Shown piece by piece: positions 44,490 to 54,538 of a stretch of 57,923 bases of DNA. Position numbers and translations under genes: made by a program. This DNA comes from Microbacterium sp. (GTDB lineage Bacteria; Actinomycetota; Actinomycetes; Actinomycetales; Microbacteriaceae), in NCBI RefSeq assembly GCF_011620715.1, contig NZ_WOYP01000123.1, positions 1-57,923 on the forward strand. The letters are read 5' to 3'. The notes beneath the pieces are model-generated. The model was not told the DNA's origin and made no database searches. It worked only from the letters and a program-made list of their open reading frames with translations. Each line of letters opens with the position of its first letter. Within the stretch, counting starts at the first letter, position 1.

Positions 44490-45518
44490 TCAGGCGCGCA
44501 GGCGGTCGGTGAGGCGCGACTTCGGTGAGGCCGAGTACGTCTGTTCGGGGTCGGTCACCGCAACACCGCCGACGGCGTCGTCGATCGCGGCCATGGTGCC
44601 CTGGTCGAGGGTGACACCCGACGCCTTGACGGTGTCGTCGAGCTGTTCGGGGCGGGATGCTCCGACCAGCGCAGCGGCGACGTTCGGGTTCTGCAGCACC
44701 CATGCGATAGCGAGCTGGGGCATCGTGAGCCCCGCCTCGTCGGCGATGGGCTTGAGCTTCTGCACGGCCGCGAGCACGTCGTCGGCCAGCAGCCGCTTGA
44801 TCACGTTCGCGCCGAACTTCTCGTCGGTCGCCCGCGATCCCGCCGGTGCGGGCCGGCCGGGCAGATACTTGCCGCTGAGCACGCCCTGCGCCATCGGCGA
44901 CCAGACGACCTGCGAAATGCCCAGCTCCTCGGAGGCGGGCACGACCTTGCCCTCGATGACCCGCCACAGCATCGAGTACTGCGGCTGGTTGGAGATGAGC
45001 TGGAAGCCGAGGTCCTTCGCGAGCGCGTGACCCTCGCGCAGCTGCTCGGCCGTCCATTCCGAGACGCCGATGTACAGCGCCTTGCCCTGACGCACGAGGT
45101 CGGCGAAAGCCTGCATCGTCTCTTCGAGCGGGGTCTCGTAGTCGTAGCGGTGCGCCTGGTAGAGGTCGACGTGGTCGGTGCCGAGGCGCTTCAGCGATCC
45201 GTTGATCGCCTCGAAGATGTGCTTGCGGCTCAGGCCGCTGTCGTTGGGACCCTTGGGACCGGTGGGCAGGTAGACCTTCGTGAAGATCTCGAGCGATTCG
45301 CGCCGCTGCCCGGCGATCGCTTTGCCGAGGACGGTTTCGGCAGCGGTGTCGGCGTACACATCGGCCGTGTCGAAGGTGGTGATGCCCAGATCGAGGGCAT
45401 GATGCACCGTGGCGATCGCGTCCGCGTCACCCACCTGAGAGCCGTGCGTCACCCAGTTCCCGTAGGTGATCTCCGAGACCTTGAGACCGCTGTTGCCCAG
45501 ATATCGATAATTGACCAT
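44490..45518 (-). CDS. Aldo/keto reductase (voltage-gated K-channel-beta-like)
   Basis: A 342-residue AKR. YRYLGNSGLKVSEITYGNW is the family start; the catalytic Asp/Tyr in TFDTADVYAD, Lys and His in DLYQAHRYDYETPLEE, then SNQPQYSMLWR and the C-terminal NADPH site VGASRPEQLDDTVKA are present. It resembles the KvB-beta group (AKR6/YghZ-like), which reduces aldehydes. It precedes the NUDIX gene by 21 bases. Confidence 0.93.
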   Translation of the reverse strand: MVNYRYLGNSGLKVSEITYGNWVTHGSQVGDADAIATVHHALDLGITTFDTADVYADTAAETVLGKAIAGQRRESLEIFTKVYLPTGPKGPNDSGLSRKHIFEAINGSLKRLGTDHVDLYQAHRYDYETPLEETMQAFADLVRQGKALYIGVSEWTAEQLREGHALAKDLGFQLISNQPQYSMLWRVIEGKVVPASEELGISQVVWSPMAQGVLSGKYLPGRPAPAGSRATDEKFGANVIKRLLADDVLAAVQKLKPIADEAGLTMPQLAIAWVLQNPNVAAALVGASRPEQLDDTVKASGVTLDQGTMAAIDDAVGGVAVTDPEQTYSASPKSRLTDRLRA

Positions 45519-45594
45519 CCTTCAACGCTACCCGCGTGCGACGACACCGGACCCGGGGTTGACGCGTGCCGCGGCATCCGTCGTTCGTGGCTCC

Positions 45595-47571
45595 TCAGCG
45601 TCGCCGGAGCGCGGTGCGCAGGCTCCTCATCAGCAGCAGCAGCCCGCCGAGCCCGACGACGGCGCCGAGGAAGGAGAACGCCGAGACGTCACCGGTCACC
45701 ATCGGGCCGCCGCCGGCGACACCGAGCATGATGCCGGCGATGACGAGCGTGATGCCGACCGCGGTCGTCGTGATGCGGCCCATGATGCCGTCGACCCACG
45801 TGCGCTCGTTCCTGCTCTCGAATGCGCGCAGCCTGAACTCGAGAGTGCCCTCTTCGAGCGAGCGGGTCAGACTTTCGATGCGTCGCGGAAGCCGGCGCGT
45901 CTGTTCGCTCAGCAGCGCCGACCAGGTCTGCGCCGTGAGTATGACCCCTCGCGGCGTGGTGAGGGAAAGCGCCATGCGCGGGGCGATCTCGAGCGCGCGC
46001 GCCACCATGTCGTAGTCGGGCACGAGTCTGCGCAGCGTGCCTTCGAGCGAGATGAGGGTGCGGAAGACGAGCAGCAGCGAGGGCGGCATCGCCATCCGGT
46101 TGCGGCGCAGCACGTCGACCAGGAGCCGGAAGATGTTCTCGTCGACCCGGGAGTTGTGCACGCGGGTGAGGATCATGCCGATATCGCGCTGCAGAGTCAC
46201 GGCGCTGAAGGGCGTTGAGCCGGAGTCGCGTGCCGGGGCCCCGCAGATCAGCAGCACGGCATCGGTGACCGCGACGTCGTCCTCGTTGGCGACGCCGATC
46301 AGCAGCGGCACCAGCAGGCGACGCAGACTGCGCTCGATCACACCCACCGAGCCGAAATCGAGCAGAGTGACGGTGCGATCCTCGCCCAGGACGACGTTGC
46401 CGGCGTGCAGGTCGGCGTGGAAGATGCCGCGGACCCCGATCTGGTCGAAGACGGCTTGCAGCAGTGCGTCGGCGATGCGCTTGGCCTGTTCAGGGGGCAT
46501 CGCTCCCGGGTCCAGCTTTCCGAACGGCGTTCCGTGGACACGCTCCTGCACGATCATCTGGGTCGTCGAGTACTCCTTGTACCCCGTGGGCACGTGCAGC
46601 CACGTCGCCGCACCCGACGCGGCGATCGCCCCGCGAAGCATCTCGGTGTTCGCCACCTCGACGCGGTAGTCGAGCTCATCGCGCAGCACGCGGGAGAACT
46701 CCGCGACGAGTGCGCGCGCACCGTACGCCTTCGCCCATTCGGTGCGCTTCTCGGCCTCCGTCGCCAGGCGCTCCAGGATGTCGAGATCGGTCGTGACCTG
46801 CGCGCGCGCCCGTGGCCGCTGGATCTTCACCACCACGTCGTCGCCGCTCACGAGTCGCGCGGCATGCACCTGCGCGACGGATGCCGCGGCGAGAGGTGTC
46901 TGATCGATCTCGGCGAAGACGTCGGCGAGGGGCCGGCCCAGCTGCGCCACGATGGCCGCCTCCGCCTCCGGCCAGGGGATCGGCGAGGAGTCCATCTGCA
47001 GCGTCGAGAAGGCTTCGATGAACGCCGGAGGCAGCACGTCCTCTCTCGAGGCGAGCACCTGGCCGAGCTTGACGAAGGTCACCCCGGCTTCGTTCATCGC
47101 CGACACGAGAGCCGTCGGCAGGTCGTCCTCTTCGCCTTCGCCGTGACGCCGGCTCTCGTAGAACGTCAGTCCGTGACGCGAGCCGATCGTGAGGATCTGC
47201 GCATAGCGGCGCCCGCGGTCACGCCGACGGAGCACGTCGCGCGCGACCGTGATCGGCTTGCGCCACCGGCGGGAGGGCCACAAGAACTCCAGCGACAGGA
47301 CCGCGATGACGACCGCGGCGAGCATCCACCCCACCGTGAGCGCGACGAACGCGGTCGCGATGGGTGGGCTGGCCACGAAGCGGCCGTCGTCGTACACGCC
47401 CGCGTTGGTCAGCGACCATACCGCCACGGGCACCGCGAGGGCGAACACGACGATCGCAGTGACCCAGGCGCGCAGCCACCCCACCTCGACATCCAGCAGT
47501 CGGCGCACCACCCAGGTGGCGGCGACCGAGAACACGAGGGCGACGATCGCGAGAATGAGCCAGCTCGGCAT
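45595..47571 (-). CDS. ABC1/UbiB-family protein kinase-like protein
   Basis: A 658-residue protein. Two membrane segments open the chain (WLILAIVALVFSVAATWVV region) and two close it. The kinase-like core has the family-specific FVKLGQVLASREDVLP, the Ala-rich loop QTPLAAASVAQVHAA, VVVKIQRP, the His-Asp motif in GIFHADLHAGNVV and the metal Asp in LLDFGSVG. Family members support quinone lipid biosynthesis. Confidence 0.93.
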   Translation of the reverse strand: MPSWLILAIVALVFSVAATWVVRRLLDVEVGWLRAWVTAIVVFALAVPVAVWSLTNAGVYDDGRFVASPPIATAFVALTVGWMLAAVVIAVLSLEFLWPSRRWRKPITVARDVLRRRDRGRRYAQILTIGSRHGLTFYESRRHGEGEEDDLPTALVSAMNEAGVTFVKLGQVLASREDVLPPAFIEAFSTLQMDSSPIPWPEAEAAIVAQLGRPLADVFAEIDQTPLAAASVAQVHAARLVSGDDVVVKIQRPRARAQVTTDLDILERLATEAEKRTEWAKAYGARALVAEFSRVLRDELDYRVEVANTEMLRGAIAASGAATWLHVPTGYKEYSTTQMIVQERVHGTPFGKLDPGAMPPEQAKRIADALLQAVFDQIGVRGIFHADLHAGNVVLGEDRTVTLLDFGSVGVIERSLRRLLVPLLIGVANEDDVAVTDAVLLICGAPARDSGSTPFSAVTLQRDIGMILTRVHNSRVDENIFRLLVDVLRRNRMAMPPSLLLVFRTLISLEGTLRRLVPDYDMVARALEIAPRMALSLTTPRGVILTAQTWSALLSEQTRRLPRRIESLTRSLEEGTLEFRLRAFESRNERTWVDGIMGRITTTAVGITLVIAGIMLGVAGGGPMVTGDVSAFSFLGAVVGLGGLLLLMRSLRTALRRR

Positions 47572-47610
47572 GAGCCGATTCTGTCAGTCCGGCCGCTCGG
47601 CCGGGGAATC

Positions 47611-48864
47611 TCAGTGTTCGATGGGCGTGGCCGCTGCGGCGGCTTCGTCGTCGATCGTCGCGACGAGCTGACCGCACGCGCCGTCGATCTCCTTGCCGCG
47701 CGTGTCGCGGAGAGTCGTCGGAATGCCCGCGTCGTTGAGCCGGCGCACGAACTCGTTCTGCACCGAGACGTCGGATGCCGTCCAGATCGAGCCCGGCGTC
47801 GGGTTCAGCGGAATCGGGTTCACGTGCACCCAGCCGCGGCCACGCGCGTTGAGCTTCTCGGCGAGCAGATCGGCGCGCCAGCCGTGGTCGTTCATGTCCT
47901 TGATGAGCGCGTACTCGATCGAGACGCGGCGACCGGTCTTGTCGAAGTAGTTGCGCGCCGCATCGAGCGCCTCGTCGACCTTCCAGCGCGAGTTCACCGG
48001 AATGAGCTCGTCGCGCAGCGTGTCGTCGGGCGCGTGCAGCGAGAGGGCGAATGTCACCGGGACGTCCTCGTCCGCGAGCTTGAGGATCGCCGGCACGAGC
48101 CCGACGCTCGAGACCGTGATGCCGCGAGCGCTCATACCGAGGCCGCGCTTCTTGTCGGTCATCACGCGCACGGCCTGCATCACGCGCGCGTAGTTCGCGA
48201 GCGGCTCGCCCATCCCCATGAACACGATGTTGCTCACGCGCTCGGGTGCCTGGCCCGGTCCCTGAGCGGATCGACGGGACTTTCCCCCCAGCCCGCCGTC
48301 GGCGATGAGCCGGTTCGCGCGCACGATCTGCTCGATGATCTCGGCGGCCGACATATTGCGGGTGAGGCCGGCCTGGCCTGTGGCGCAGAACGGGCAGTTC
48401 ATGCCGCATCCGGCCTGCGACGACACGCACAGCGTGATCCGCCCCGGGTAGCGCATCAGGACCGACTCGACCAGGGCTCCATCGTGGAGCTTCCAGACGA
48501 ACTTGATCGTGTCGCCGCGATCGGTCGCGAGTCGTCGCACCTCGGTCAGCAGGGGCGGCAGCATCCCGTGTACGAACTCGTCGCGGCCGGCGGCCGGCAG
48601 GTCGCTCATCGCCGCGGGGTCATGCGTCCAGTGGGTGAAGTAGTGCTTCTCGAGCTGCTTCGCGCGGAAACCGGGCATGCCGAACTCGGTGACCTTCGCG
48701 ACGCGCTCCTCGGGGGTGAGGTCGGCCAGATGCACGGGCGGCTTGCCCCGCTTCGGGCTTGCGAACTGCAGCAGAGGCCTGCCGTCGGCGTCCTTCTTCT
48801 GCTGCCAGCCTTCGGTCTTCGGGCGCACCTGTCGCACGGGTGTTCCCTCGGGCCTGGTCGTCAT
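47611..48864 (-). CDS. rlmN: 23S rRNA (adenine-2503-C2)-methyltransferase
   Basis: A 417-residue radical-SAM methyltransferase. The CxxxCxxC cluster is in [62 protein letters not shown] and VEYALI-like [14 protein letters not shown] are diagnostic. The C-terminal Cys near ACGQL is the substrate-linked cysteine. It methylates A2503 of 23S rRNA. Actinobacteria often carry slightly longer forms. Confidence 0.96.
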   Translation of the reverse strand: MTTRPEGTPVRQVRPKTEGWQQKKDADGRPLLQFASPKRGKPPVHLADLTPEERVAKVTEFGMPGFRAKQLEKHYFTHWTHDPAAMSDLPAAGRDEFVHGMLPPLLTEVRRLATDRGDTIKFVWKLHDGALVESVLMRYPGRITLCVSSQAGCGMNCPFCATGQAGLTRNMSAAEIIEQIVRANRLIADGGLGGKSRRSAQGPGQAPERVSNIVFMGMGEPLANYARVMQAVRVMTDKKRGLGMSARGITVSSVGLVPAILKLADEDVPVTFALSLHAPDDTLRDELIPVNSRWKVDEALDAARNYFDKTGRRVSIEYALIKDMNDHGWRADLLAEKLNARGRGWVHVNPIPLNPTPGSIWTASDVSVQNEFVRRLNDAGIPTTLRDTRGKEIDGACGQLVATIDDEAAAAATPIEH

Positions 48865-48992
48865 GCTCCCAGGCTAGGGGACGCACCTGCGTGAAGCCTG
48901 GCCCGCGCTCCTCCCGCGGCGTGGGCGCAGCGCGTCGAAACGGCGGACGCGGCATTCCAGTATCGTTCCTTCAGGTCGACGGAGGGAGATCG

Positions 48993-49631
48993 GTGGTTCC
49001 GCTCGAGAATCTGCTCGCCTTCGTGTTCGCGGCGCTCGTGCTGATCGTTATTCCGGGGCCGAGCGTACTGTTCACGATCGGCCGCGCGCTCGCACTCGGC
49101 CGCATCGGCGGGCTGCTGAGCGTGCTCGGCAACGCACTCGGGCTGCTGCCGGTCATCGGTCTCGTCGCGCTCGGCGTCGGCGGCATCGTGGCCCGGTCGG
49201 TCGTGCTGTTCACGATCGTGAAGGTCGCCGGCGCGCTGTATCTGATGTTCCTCGGCGTCCAGGCGATCCGGCACCGGAACCGTGCCGCCGCAGCCGCGAT
49301 GGCCGGCGCCCTTCCGCGCTCGCACTGGCGGCAGCTCGGCGAGGGATTCGTCGTCGGCATCACGAACCCGAAGACGATCGCGTTCTTCGTCGCGGTGCTG
49401 CCGCAGTTCGTCGACCTCGATGCCGGGGCGGTGCCGCTGCAGATGGTCCAGCTCGGGCTCGTCTTCTTCGTCATCGCCCTGATCTCGGACGGCGCGTGGG
49501 CGCTGGTCGCGGCCGGCGCGCGCACGTGGTTCGGCAAGTCGCCTCGGCGCATCGCCGCACTGTCGGCGACCGGCGGGGGGCTGATGATCGGGCTCGGCGG
49601 CATCCTGCTGTTCACCGGCGGCAAGCACTGA
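48993..49631 (+). CDS. LysE/RhtB-family amino-acid exporter
   Basis: A 212-residue protein with about six membrane segments. IVIPGPSVLFTIGRALALGR is the family signature, with GALYLMFLGVQAIRHR and NPKTIAFFVAVLPQFVD. The GTG at 48993 follows GGAGGGA; the open frame upstream overlaps rlmN and is not coding. It exports amino acids or related compounds. Confidence 0.92.
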   Translation: MVPLENLLAFVFAALVLIVIPGPSVLFTIGRALALGRIGGLLSVLGNALGLLPVIGLVALGVGGIVARSVVLFTIVKVAGALYLMFLGVQAIRHRNRAAAAAMAGALPRSHWRQLGEGFVVGITNPKTIAFFVAVLPQFVDLDAGAVPLQMVQLGLVFFVIALISDGAWALVAAGARTWFGKSPRRIAALSATGGGLMIGLGGILLFTGGKH

Positions 49632-49723
49632 GCTGCGCGTTACACGAAGATGTCGGGAAAGAGCCGGTCGTCCGAGGTTCTGGGGCGCTGCCGCCCGACA
49701 TCAGGATCGTCTTGCCGGCAGGC

Positions 49724-50515
49724 TCACGGGTTCTCTGTCGAGGCGGCCTTCTTGCGGGAGGCCGCGGCGAAGGCCGCGACGCGCACCTTCGACTCATCGG
49801 CGTCCAGGCTCACGCCGATCGTCTTTGCCTCGTCGGCCAGGTTCTCCTCGAATGTGCGATGGGCCCCGACGCGGATGAGCCGCTTGGCCTGTCCGAACGC
49901 GGCGGTGGCGTTCTCGAGCCAGAACCGCGCGACCTGCTCGGCGCGCCCGGCGAGGTCGGAGAGCGGAACGACCTCGGCGACAAGGCCCCAGTCGAGTGCT
50001 TCTTGCGCGCCCAGGGTGCGGTCCTGCAGCAGCAGCTGCAGCGCGCGGCGCTGGCCGATCGCGGCCGGCAGCAGCGTGGAGACGCCGAGGTCGGGCGTGA
50101 GGCCGATGTTCGCGTACTTGCTCACGAACTTCGCCGAGTCCGACGCGACGATGTAGTCGGCGCTCAGCATGAGCCCCAGCCCGCCGCCGGCGACAGCGCC
50201 CTGCACGGCCGCGACGATCGGCTTGTCGCTGAGCACCCACGTTCGGATGCCGTCGTGGATGACCTCAGCGGTCGCCGAGACGCCGCCCCCGCCTCCGCCT
50301 GAACTCGCCATCATCATGACGTCGCCCCCGCCGCAGAACGCCCGGCCCGCGGCATCCAGGATCACGGCCCCCACGGAAGGGTCGGATGTGACCTCGCGGG
50401 CGATGTCGCGCCACCGCGTGCCCATCTCGAAGTTCACAGCGTTGAGGGACGCCGGGCGGTTGAGCGTGACGCGGGCCAGGCCGCCCTCGCGCGTGAGAAG
50501 GATCGAGTCGCTCAT
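49724..50515 (-). CDS. Crotonase-family protein, PaaG-like isomerase
   Basis: A 263-residue crotonase. Both hydratase glutamates appear replaced: GGGLGLMLSADYIVA has Gly at the first, and KYANIGLTPDLGVSTLLP has Ala at the second. The LTPD segment carries an Asp as in PaaG and related isomerases. AAGGAG precedes the ATG. It is followed upstream by an SDR that may act in the same pathway. Ring epoxide or double-bond isomerisation is inferred from motifs only. Confidence 0.82.
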   Translation of the reverse strand: MSDSILLTREGGLARVTLNRPASLNAVNFEMGTRWRDIAREVTSDPSVGAVILDAAGRAFCGGGDVMMMASSGGGGGGVSATAEVIHDGIRTWVLSDKPIVAAVQGAVAGGGLGLMLSADYIVASDSAKFVSKYANIGLTPDLGVSTLLPAAIGQRRALQLLLQDRTLGAQEALDWGLVAEVVPLSDLAGRAEQVARFWLENATAAFGQAKRLIRVGAHRTFEENLADEAKTIGVSLDADESKVRVAAFAAASRKKAASTENP

Positions 50516-50552
50516 GAGTCTCCTTGATCGGATCCCGGCGCAGCCGCGCCGG

Positions 50553-51317
50553 TCATCTCGGGGCCATGCGGATCGCGCCGTCGAGGCGGACGGTCTCGCC
50601 GTTGAGGTAGCCGTTGTCGACAATCGACAGTACCAGTCGTGCGTACTCGTCGGGCCGGCCGAGGCGTGCCGGGTACGGCACCTGCTCGCCGAGCGAATCC
50701 TGCGCCGCCCGCGGCAGTCCGGCGAGCATGGGCGTCTCCATGATCCCGGGCGCGATCGTGACGACCCGGATGCCGTACCGGGCGAGTTCCCGCGCGATCG
50801 GCAGCGTCATCGCGTGCACGCCGCCCTTGCTCGCCGAGTAGGCGGGCTGCCCGATCTGACCGTCGAACGCGGCGACGCTCGCGGTGTTGACGATGACCCC
50901 GCGGTCCCCGCTCTCGGCGTCGGGATCGGTGTGCGACATGACGGCCGATGCCTGGGCGATCACGTTGTACGTGCCGATCAGGTTCACGCGGATGATGCGC
51001 TCGAACGCATCGAGCGGCGAGGGATTGCCGTCGCGGTCGAGCACTTTCGCCGGGGGCGCGATACCCGCGCAGTTGACGACGACGCGGAGGGGCCCGGATG
51101 CCGCTGCGGTCTGCACCGCCGCTGCGACCTGCTCAGGGCTGGTGACGTCGGCAGGCGCGAATGTGCCGCCCAACTCGGCGGCGACGTCAGAGCCGGCCGA
51201 AGCCGGCAGGTCGATGATCGTGACTGCCGCACCGGCTGCGGCGAGCCGGCGAGCCGTCGCGAGTCCGAGACCGCTCGCTCCGCCGGTGACCAGGGCAGAG
51301 GCTCCGGCGATGTCCAT
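50553..51317 (-). CDS. SDR, HSD17B10-like 3-hydroxyacyl-CoA dehydrogenase
   Basis: A 254-residue [23 protein letters not shown], the DLPASAGS acidic loop, [32 protein letters not shown] and [20 protein letters not shown] match human HSD10-type dehydrogenases. GAAGGAG precedes the ATG. It oxidises short or branched 3-hydroxyacyl-CoAs and lies 37 bases before the PaaG-like gene. Confidence 0.92.
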   Translation of the reverse strand: MDIAGASALVTGGASGLGLATARRLAAAGAAVTIIDLPASAGSDVAAELGGTFAPADVTSPEQVAAAVQTAAASGPLRVVVNCAGIAPPAKVLDRDGNPSPLDAFERIIRVNLIGTYNVIAQASAVMSHTDPDAESGDRGVIVNTASVAAFDGQIGQPAYSASKGGVHAMTLPIARELARYGIRVVTIAPGIMETPMLAGLPRAAQDSLGEQVPYPARLGRPDEYARLVLSIVDNGYLNGETVRLDGAIRMAPR

Positions 51318-51489
51318 GTGCTCTCCTTCGAACGTGCGACTGCATTCCATTCTAGGCGGGACTCAATCTCACCGCTCACGGCCGGACGGGGTGTCGGTCT
51401 GGTGCAGGTCGGCCATCCGCCCCGTGATCGCGTCGGTGCGTGCACAACGCAGAGACTCTCGACCCGACCGCCGAACGCCGACCGAACGG

Positions 51490-52275
51490 CTACGCTGCGC
51501 CGCCGAGGATGAAGTTCCATGAGCCGGTCAGGACCGCGACCGTGATCGCGGTCGCCGAGATGGCGGCGCCGACGGCGAGCAGCATCCAGTCGCGCCAGCC
51601 GAAGCGCGACTCGCGGGCCCACGTGCGCGGCCCGCTGCCGCCGAACCCGCGCGCCTCCATCGCGGTGGCGAGGGTCGATCCGCGGCGGATGGACAGCACG
51701 AGCAGGGCGAACGCCATGCCGAGCGAGCGGCGCACCCGACCCGTGTCGGCGACCCCCCGCGCACGTCGCGCGAGCGCCAGAGCGCGCCAGTCGTGGGTCA
51801 GCAGCCCGAGCAGGCGCATGCCGGCCAGGCCGCCGAGCACGAAGCGCGCAGGCAGCCTGAGCAGCTGGGCGAGCCCGTCGGCCAGATCCGTCGGGTCGAC
51901 CGTCACGAACAGCACCACCGCGGGCAGGCCGATCGCCAGCACGCGGAAGAACGTCGCGAGAGCCAGCGTGAGCGAGCCTTCGCTGATGCGCACAACGAAC
52001 CACTCGGCGTACACCTCTCCGCTGGTCGCTCCGTAGAGCGCGATCGTCACTGCGGCCAGCGGCGCGGCGATCCAGATCGGCAGCGTGCGAACCCAGAACT
52101 CGCGCCGGTGCAGGCCCGCCGCAGCCAGCAGCGGCAGCTCGAGCAGCAGCGCGACCGCGGCCGAGACCGGATCGATCGTGAGCACCAGGGGCAGCGCGAT
52201 CAGCAGCGCCGCTCCCAGCTTGGCCACCGGGTTCAGCGCCGCGATCGGGCCGCGCCGGGTCGCCGTCGCGCTCAC
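51490..52275 (-). CDS. ecfT: ECF transporter transmembrane component (EcfT)
   Basis: A 261-residue membrane protein. Segments include LGAALLIALPLVLTI and VRTLPIWIAAPLAAVTIALY; the cytoplasmic coupling helices carry the A-R-G motifs in ARRARGVAD and AMEARGFGG. The GTG start overlaps the ATPase stop (GTGA). It couples the ATPase to the YkoE-type S-component. Confidence 0.9.
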   Translation of the reverse strand: MSATATRRGPIAALNPVAKLGAALLIALPLVLTIDPVSAAVALLLELPLLAAAGLHRREFWVRTLPIWIAAPLAAVTIALYGATSGEVYAEWFVVRISEGSLTLALATFFRVLAIGLPAVVLFVTVDPTDLADGLAQLLRLPARFVLGGLAGMRLLGLLTHDWRALALARRARGVADTGRVRRSLGMAFALLVLSIRRGSTLATAMEARGFGGSGPRTWARESRFGWRDWMLLAVGAAISATAITVAVLTGSWNFILGGAA

Positions 52276-53750
52276 GATCGTGCCCCGATCGCGAAGCGGC
52301 GCGCGCACAGGGCGTCGAGCACGGTCTCGTCGTGCGTGATCGCGACGACCGCAGCACCCGCGTCTTCGCCGGCGCCGTCGCGCAGCCGCGCGATGATGGC
52401 GACGAGCTCGGCCCAGGTGGCGGCATCCTGCCCGAACGTCGGCTCGTCGAGCACCATCACCCGCGGGCGCGTTGCGAGCATCGCGGCGACGGTCAGCCGC
52501 CGCTTCTCGCCGCCCGAGAGGGTGTAGGGGTTCGCCTCGGCGAGAGCTGACAGCCGCAGCCGCTCGAGCAGCTCCTCGACGCGCGCCGCGATCTCGGCCG
52601 GCGGGAGCCCGAGTGCACGCGGGCCGACCTCGAGCTCGGCCCGGACCGTCGTGGTCAGCAGCTGATGCTCCGGGTCCTGGAACACCGTTCCGATGCGGGT
52701 AAGCAGGGCCCGCGACGACCACGTGATCGGGTCGCCCTTCGCCCCGTCGGACAGCAGAGCGGATGCTGCGACCCGGCCCGCCTCGGGACGGACCAGGCCC
52801 GCCAGAGTCAAACCGAGCGTCGACTTGCCGGCGCCATTGGGCCCCACGATGCCGAGCACCTCGCCGGCGCGCACCTCCAGATCGACCGGTCCGGCGACCG
52901 CAGTGCCGCGCACGCGCGAGACCACCAGCGACTCCGCCCGCAGCAGCGTCTCGCCGGGCGCTCGAGCGGGCGGCGCCGGAGACGCCGGGGGGATGCCGGG
53001 AACCCACACTCCGCCGGCGGCGAGCTCAGCGCCGCGATCGCGCAGCACCGCCTCGGGCGACCCATCCGCGACAAGTCCGGATGCCCCGAGCACCAGCACC
53101 CGGTCCACGAGCGGCAGCCACACCTCCAGCCGATGCTCCACCACGATGAGCGTCGCGCCGGTGGCTTCGACGACCCGCCGCACGGCATCCCGCACCTCGA
53201 TCACGCCTGCGGGGTCCAGGTTCGCGGTCGGCTCGTCGAGCAGGATGACCCCGGGGCGCATCGCGATCACGCCGGCCAGCGCGAGGCGCTGCTTCTGCCC
53301 TCCGGAGAGGGCCGACGTCGATCGGTCCAGCGCGACCGCGAGTCCGACCGCATCGAGCGCGGCGCGCACCCGCGGCCAGATCTCCTGCCGCGGCACTCCG
53401 AGGTTCTCGCACCCGAACGCGACGTCATCCCCCGCCCGCGCGAGGATCACCTGGCTGTCGGGGTCCTGCAGCACCATGCCGGCGCGGCCGCGCGCCTGCG
53501 CCGCCGGTTCGCCGTCGATCGTCAGGGCTCCGGTCTGCTCGCCCTCGTCGTCGCCCCCCAGCAGGCCCGCGAGGCCGGCCAGGAGGGTCGACTTGCCCGA
53601 ACCCGACGCGCCGAGCAGCAGCACGCGCTCGCCCTGTTCGATGCGGAAGGACGCATCCTGCACCGCCCACTTCAGGCGCGTGGCGTAGCGCCACCCCCAC
53701 CCGCGGGCCTCGACGCTCGCGGGCCGACCCGCACTCATCGCGGCGGTCAC
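52272..53750 (-). CDS. ECF transporter ATPase, two ABC domains in one chain (YkoD-like)
   Basis: A 492-residue fused EcfA/EcfA'. Domain 1: Walker A GASGSGKSTLLAG, signature LSGGQKQRLALAG, Walker B VILLDEPTANLDP. Domain 2: GPNGAGKSTLGLT, LSGGEKRRLTVAA, VMVLDEPTFGQDA. The fused form is typical of thiamine-precursor transporters of the Yko type. The GTG at 53750 or the ATG at 53738 may be the start; neither has a good ribosome site, so coupling to the gene upstream is likely. Confidence 0.93.
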   Translation of the reverse strand: MTAAMSAGRPASVEARGWGWRYATRLKWAVQDASFRIEQGERVLLLGASGSGKSTLLAGLAGLLGGDDEGEQTGALTIDGEPAAQARGRAGMVLQDPDSQVILARAGDDVAFGCENLGVPRQEIWPRVRAALDAVGLAVALDRSTSALSGGQKQRLALAGVIAMRPGVILLDEPTANLDPAGVIEVRDAVRRVVEATGATLIVVEHRLEVWLPLVDRVLVLGASGLVADGSPEAVLRDRGAELAAGGVWVPGIPPASPAPPARAPGETLLRAESLVVSRVRGTAVAGPVDLEVRAGEVLGIVGPNGAGKSTLGLTLAGLVRPEAGRVAASALLSDGAKGDPITWSSRALLTRIGTVFQDPEHQLLTTTVRAELEVGPRALGLPPAEIAARVEELLERLRLSALAEANPYTLSGGEKRRLTVAAMLATRPRVMVLDEPTFGQDAATWAELVAIIARLRDGAGEDAGAAVVAITHDETVLDALCARRFAIGARS

Positions 53751-53765
53751 GGGCAGGGCGCCGCG

Positions 53766-54398
53766 CTAGACGCGCCGTGTCGCTTCGCGACCCGAGGCGA
53801 ACCGGTTCAGCGCTCCGGTGGCCGCGAGCCCGCGTGCGACGAACCACGACCCGGCTCCGGCGATCAGGGCCCCGGAGATCGTCGTGGAGACGATGTACAC
53901 GATCGTGAAGGTCGTGTCGGCTCCCGCGTACCAGAGGATGCGGTCGTTGATGCCGCACGCCAGCCCCGCGCCCGCACCGGCGAGGATCGCGACCGGCAGA
54001 CGCCAGACTGCGTAGGCGAACAGCAGGAAGACGATCTCGGCGCCCAGCCCCTGCACGATTCCTGAAACGATCGTCAGCGGCCCCCACTGGCTGCCGACGA
54101 GCGCCGAGATGACCGCGGCGACGAGCTCGGTGTAGAGCGCGGCGCCGGGCTTGCGGATGATGAGTCCGCCGAGCACTCCCGCGACCAGCCATGGTCCGGC
54201 GAGCAGGCCCTGCAATCCGGGCAGCAACGGCCCCAGCAGCGCACTGGGTGCCTGGTAGCCGACGTTCCAGAGCAGGAAGACGACCGCGCATGCGACCGCG
54301 ATGACACTGGCCACGACGATGTCGACGACCCGCCACCGCCATACCACGTGCGAAAGGCCACGACGGATGCCGGCGGATGAGGACGTGGAAACACTCAC
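53766..54398 (-). CDS. ykoE: ECF transporter S-component, YkoE family (thiamine precursor, HMP)
   Basis: A 210-residue membrane protein. RKPGAALYTELVAAVISALV, GSQWGPLTIVSGIVQGLGAE and the C-terminal ALNRFASGREATRRV are YkoE hallmarks. It binds thiamine or its hydroxymethylpyrimidine precursor outside the cell. The GTG start follows AAGGAG, which abuts a TPP riboswitch. Confidence 0.93.
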   Translation of the reverse strand: MSVSTSSSAGIRRGLSHVVWRWRVVDIVVASVIAVACAVVFLLWNVGYQAPSALLGPLLPGLQGLLAGPWLVAGVLGGLIIRKPGAALYTELVAAVISALVGSQWGPLTIVSGIVQGLGAEIVFLLFAYAVWRLPVAILAGAGAGLACGINDRILWYAGADTTFTIVYIVSTTISGALIAGAGSWFVARGLAATGALNRFASGREATRRV

Positions 54399-54410
54399 TG
54401 CAGATCTCCT

Positions 54411-54494
54411 TCCTGCGCTGGCATGACCCAGATCAGGTTCGACGGTCGAAGCGTTTTCGCTTCCTCTCAGCCCGGCACACCGGACTCCCGTGTT
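54411..54494 (-). promoter_or_regulatory. TPP riboswitch (THI element)
   Basis: On the minus strand the conserved aptamer parts are in order: CGGGAGTCCGG (P1/P2), CTGAGAGGAAGC (the thiamin-box core), a variable P3 arm, then ACCTGATCTGGGTCATGCC and GCGCAGG. The ribosome site AAGGAG of ykoE (54411 to 54406) touches the 3' end, so thiamine pyrophosphate could block translation. It controls ykoE-ecfA-ecfT. Confidence 0.95.
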
Positions 54495-54503
54495 GACGGA
54501 ATG

Positions 54504-54509
54504 ATTATA
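54504..54509 (-). promoter_or_regulatory. Perfect TATAAT -10 box for the TPP riboswitch
   Basis: A TATAAT hexamer lies 10 bases upstream of the aptamer on the minus strand, putting the start of transcription near 54497. The -35 region is poor. The same gap must also hold the promoter of the divergent D-Ala-D-Ala carboxypeptidase. Confidence 0.6.
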
Positions 54510-54538
54510 GCCCGGCTGCGACGGGGTAATTTAGGCGA

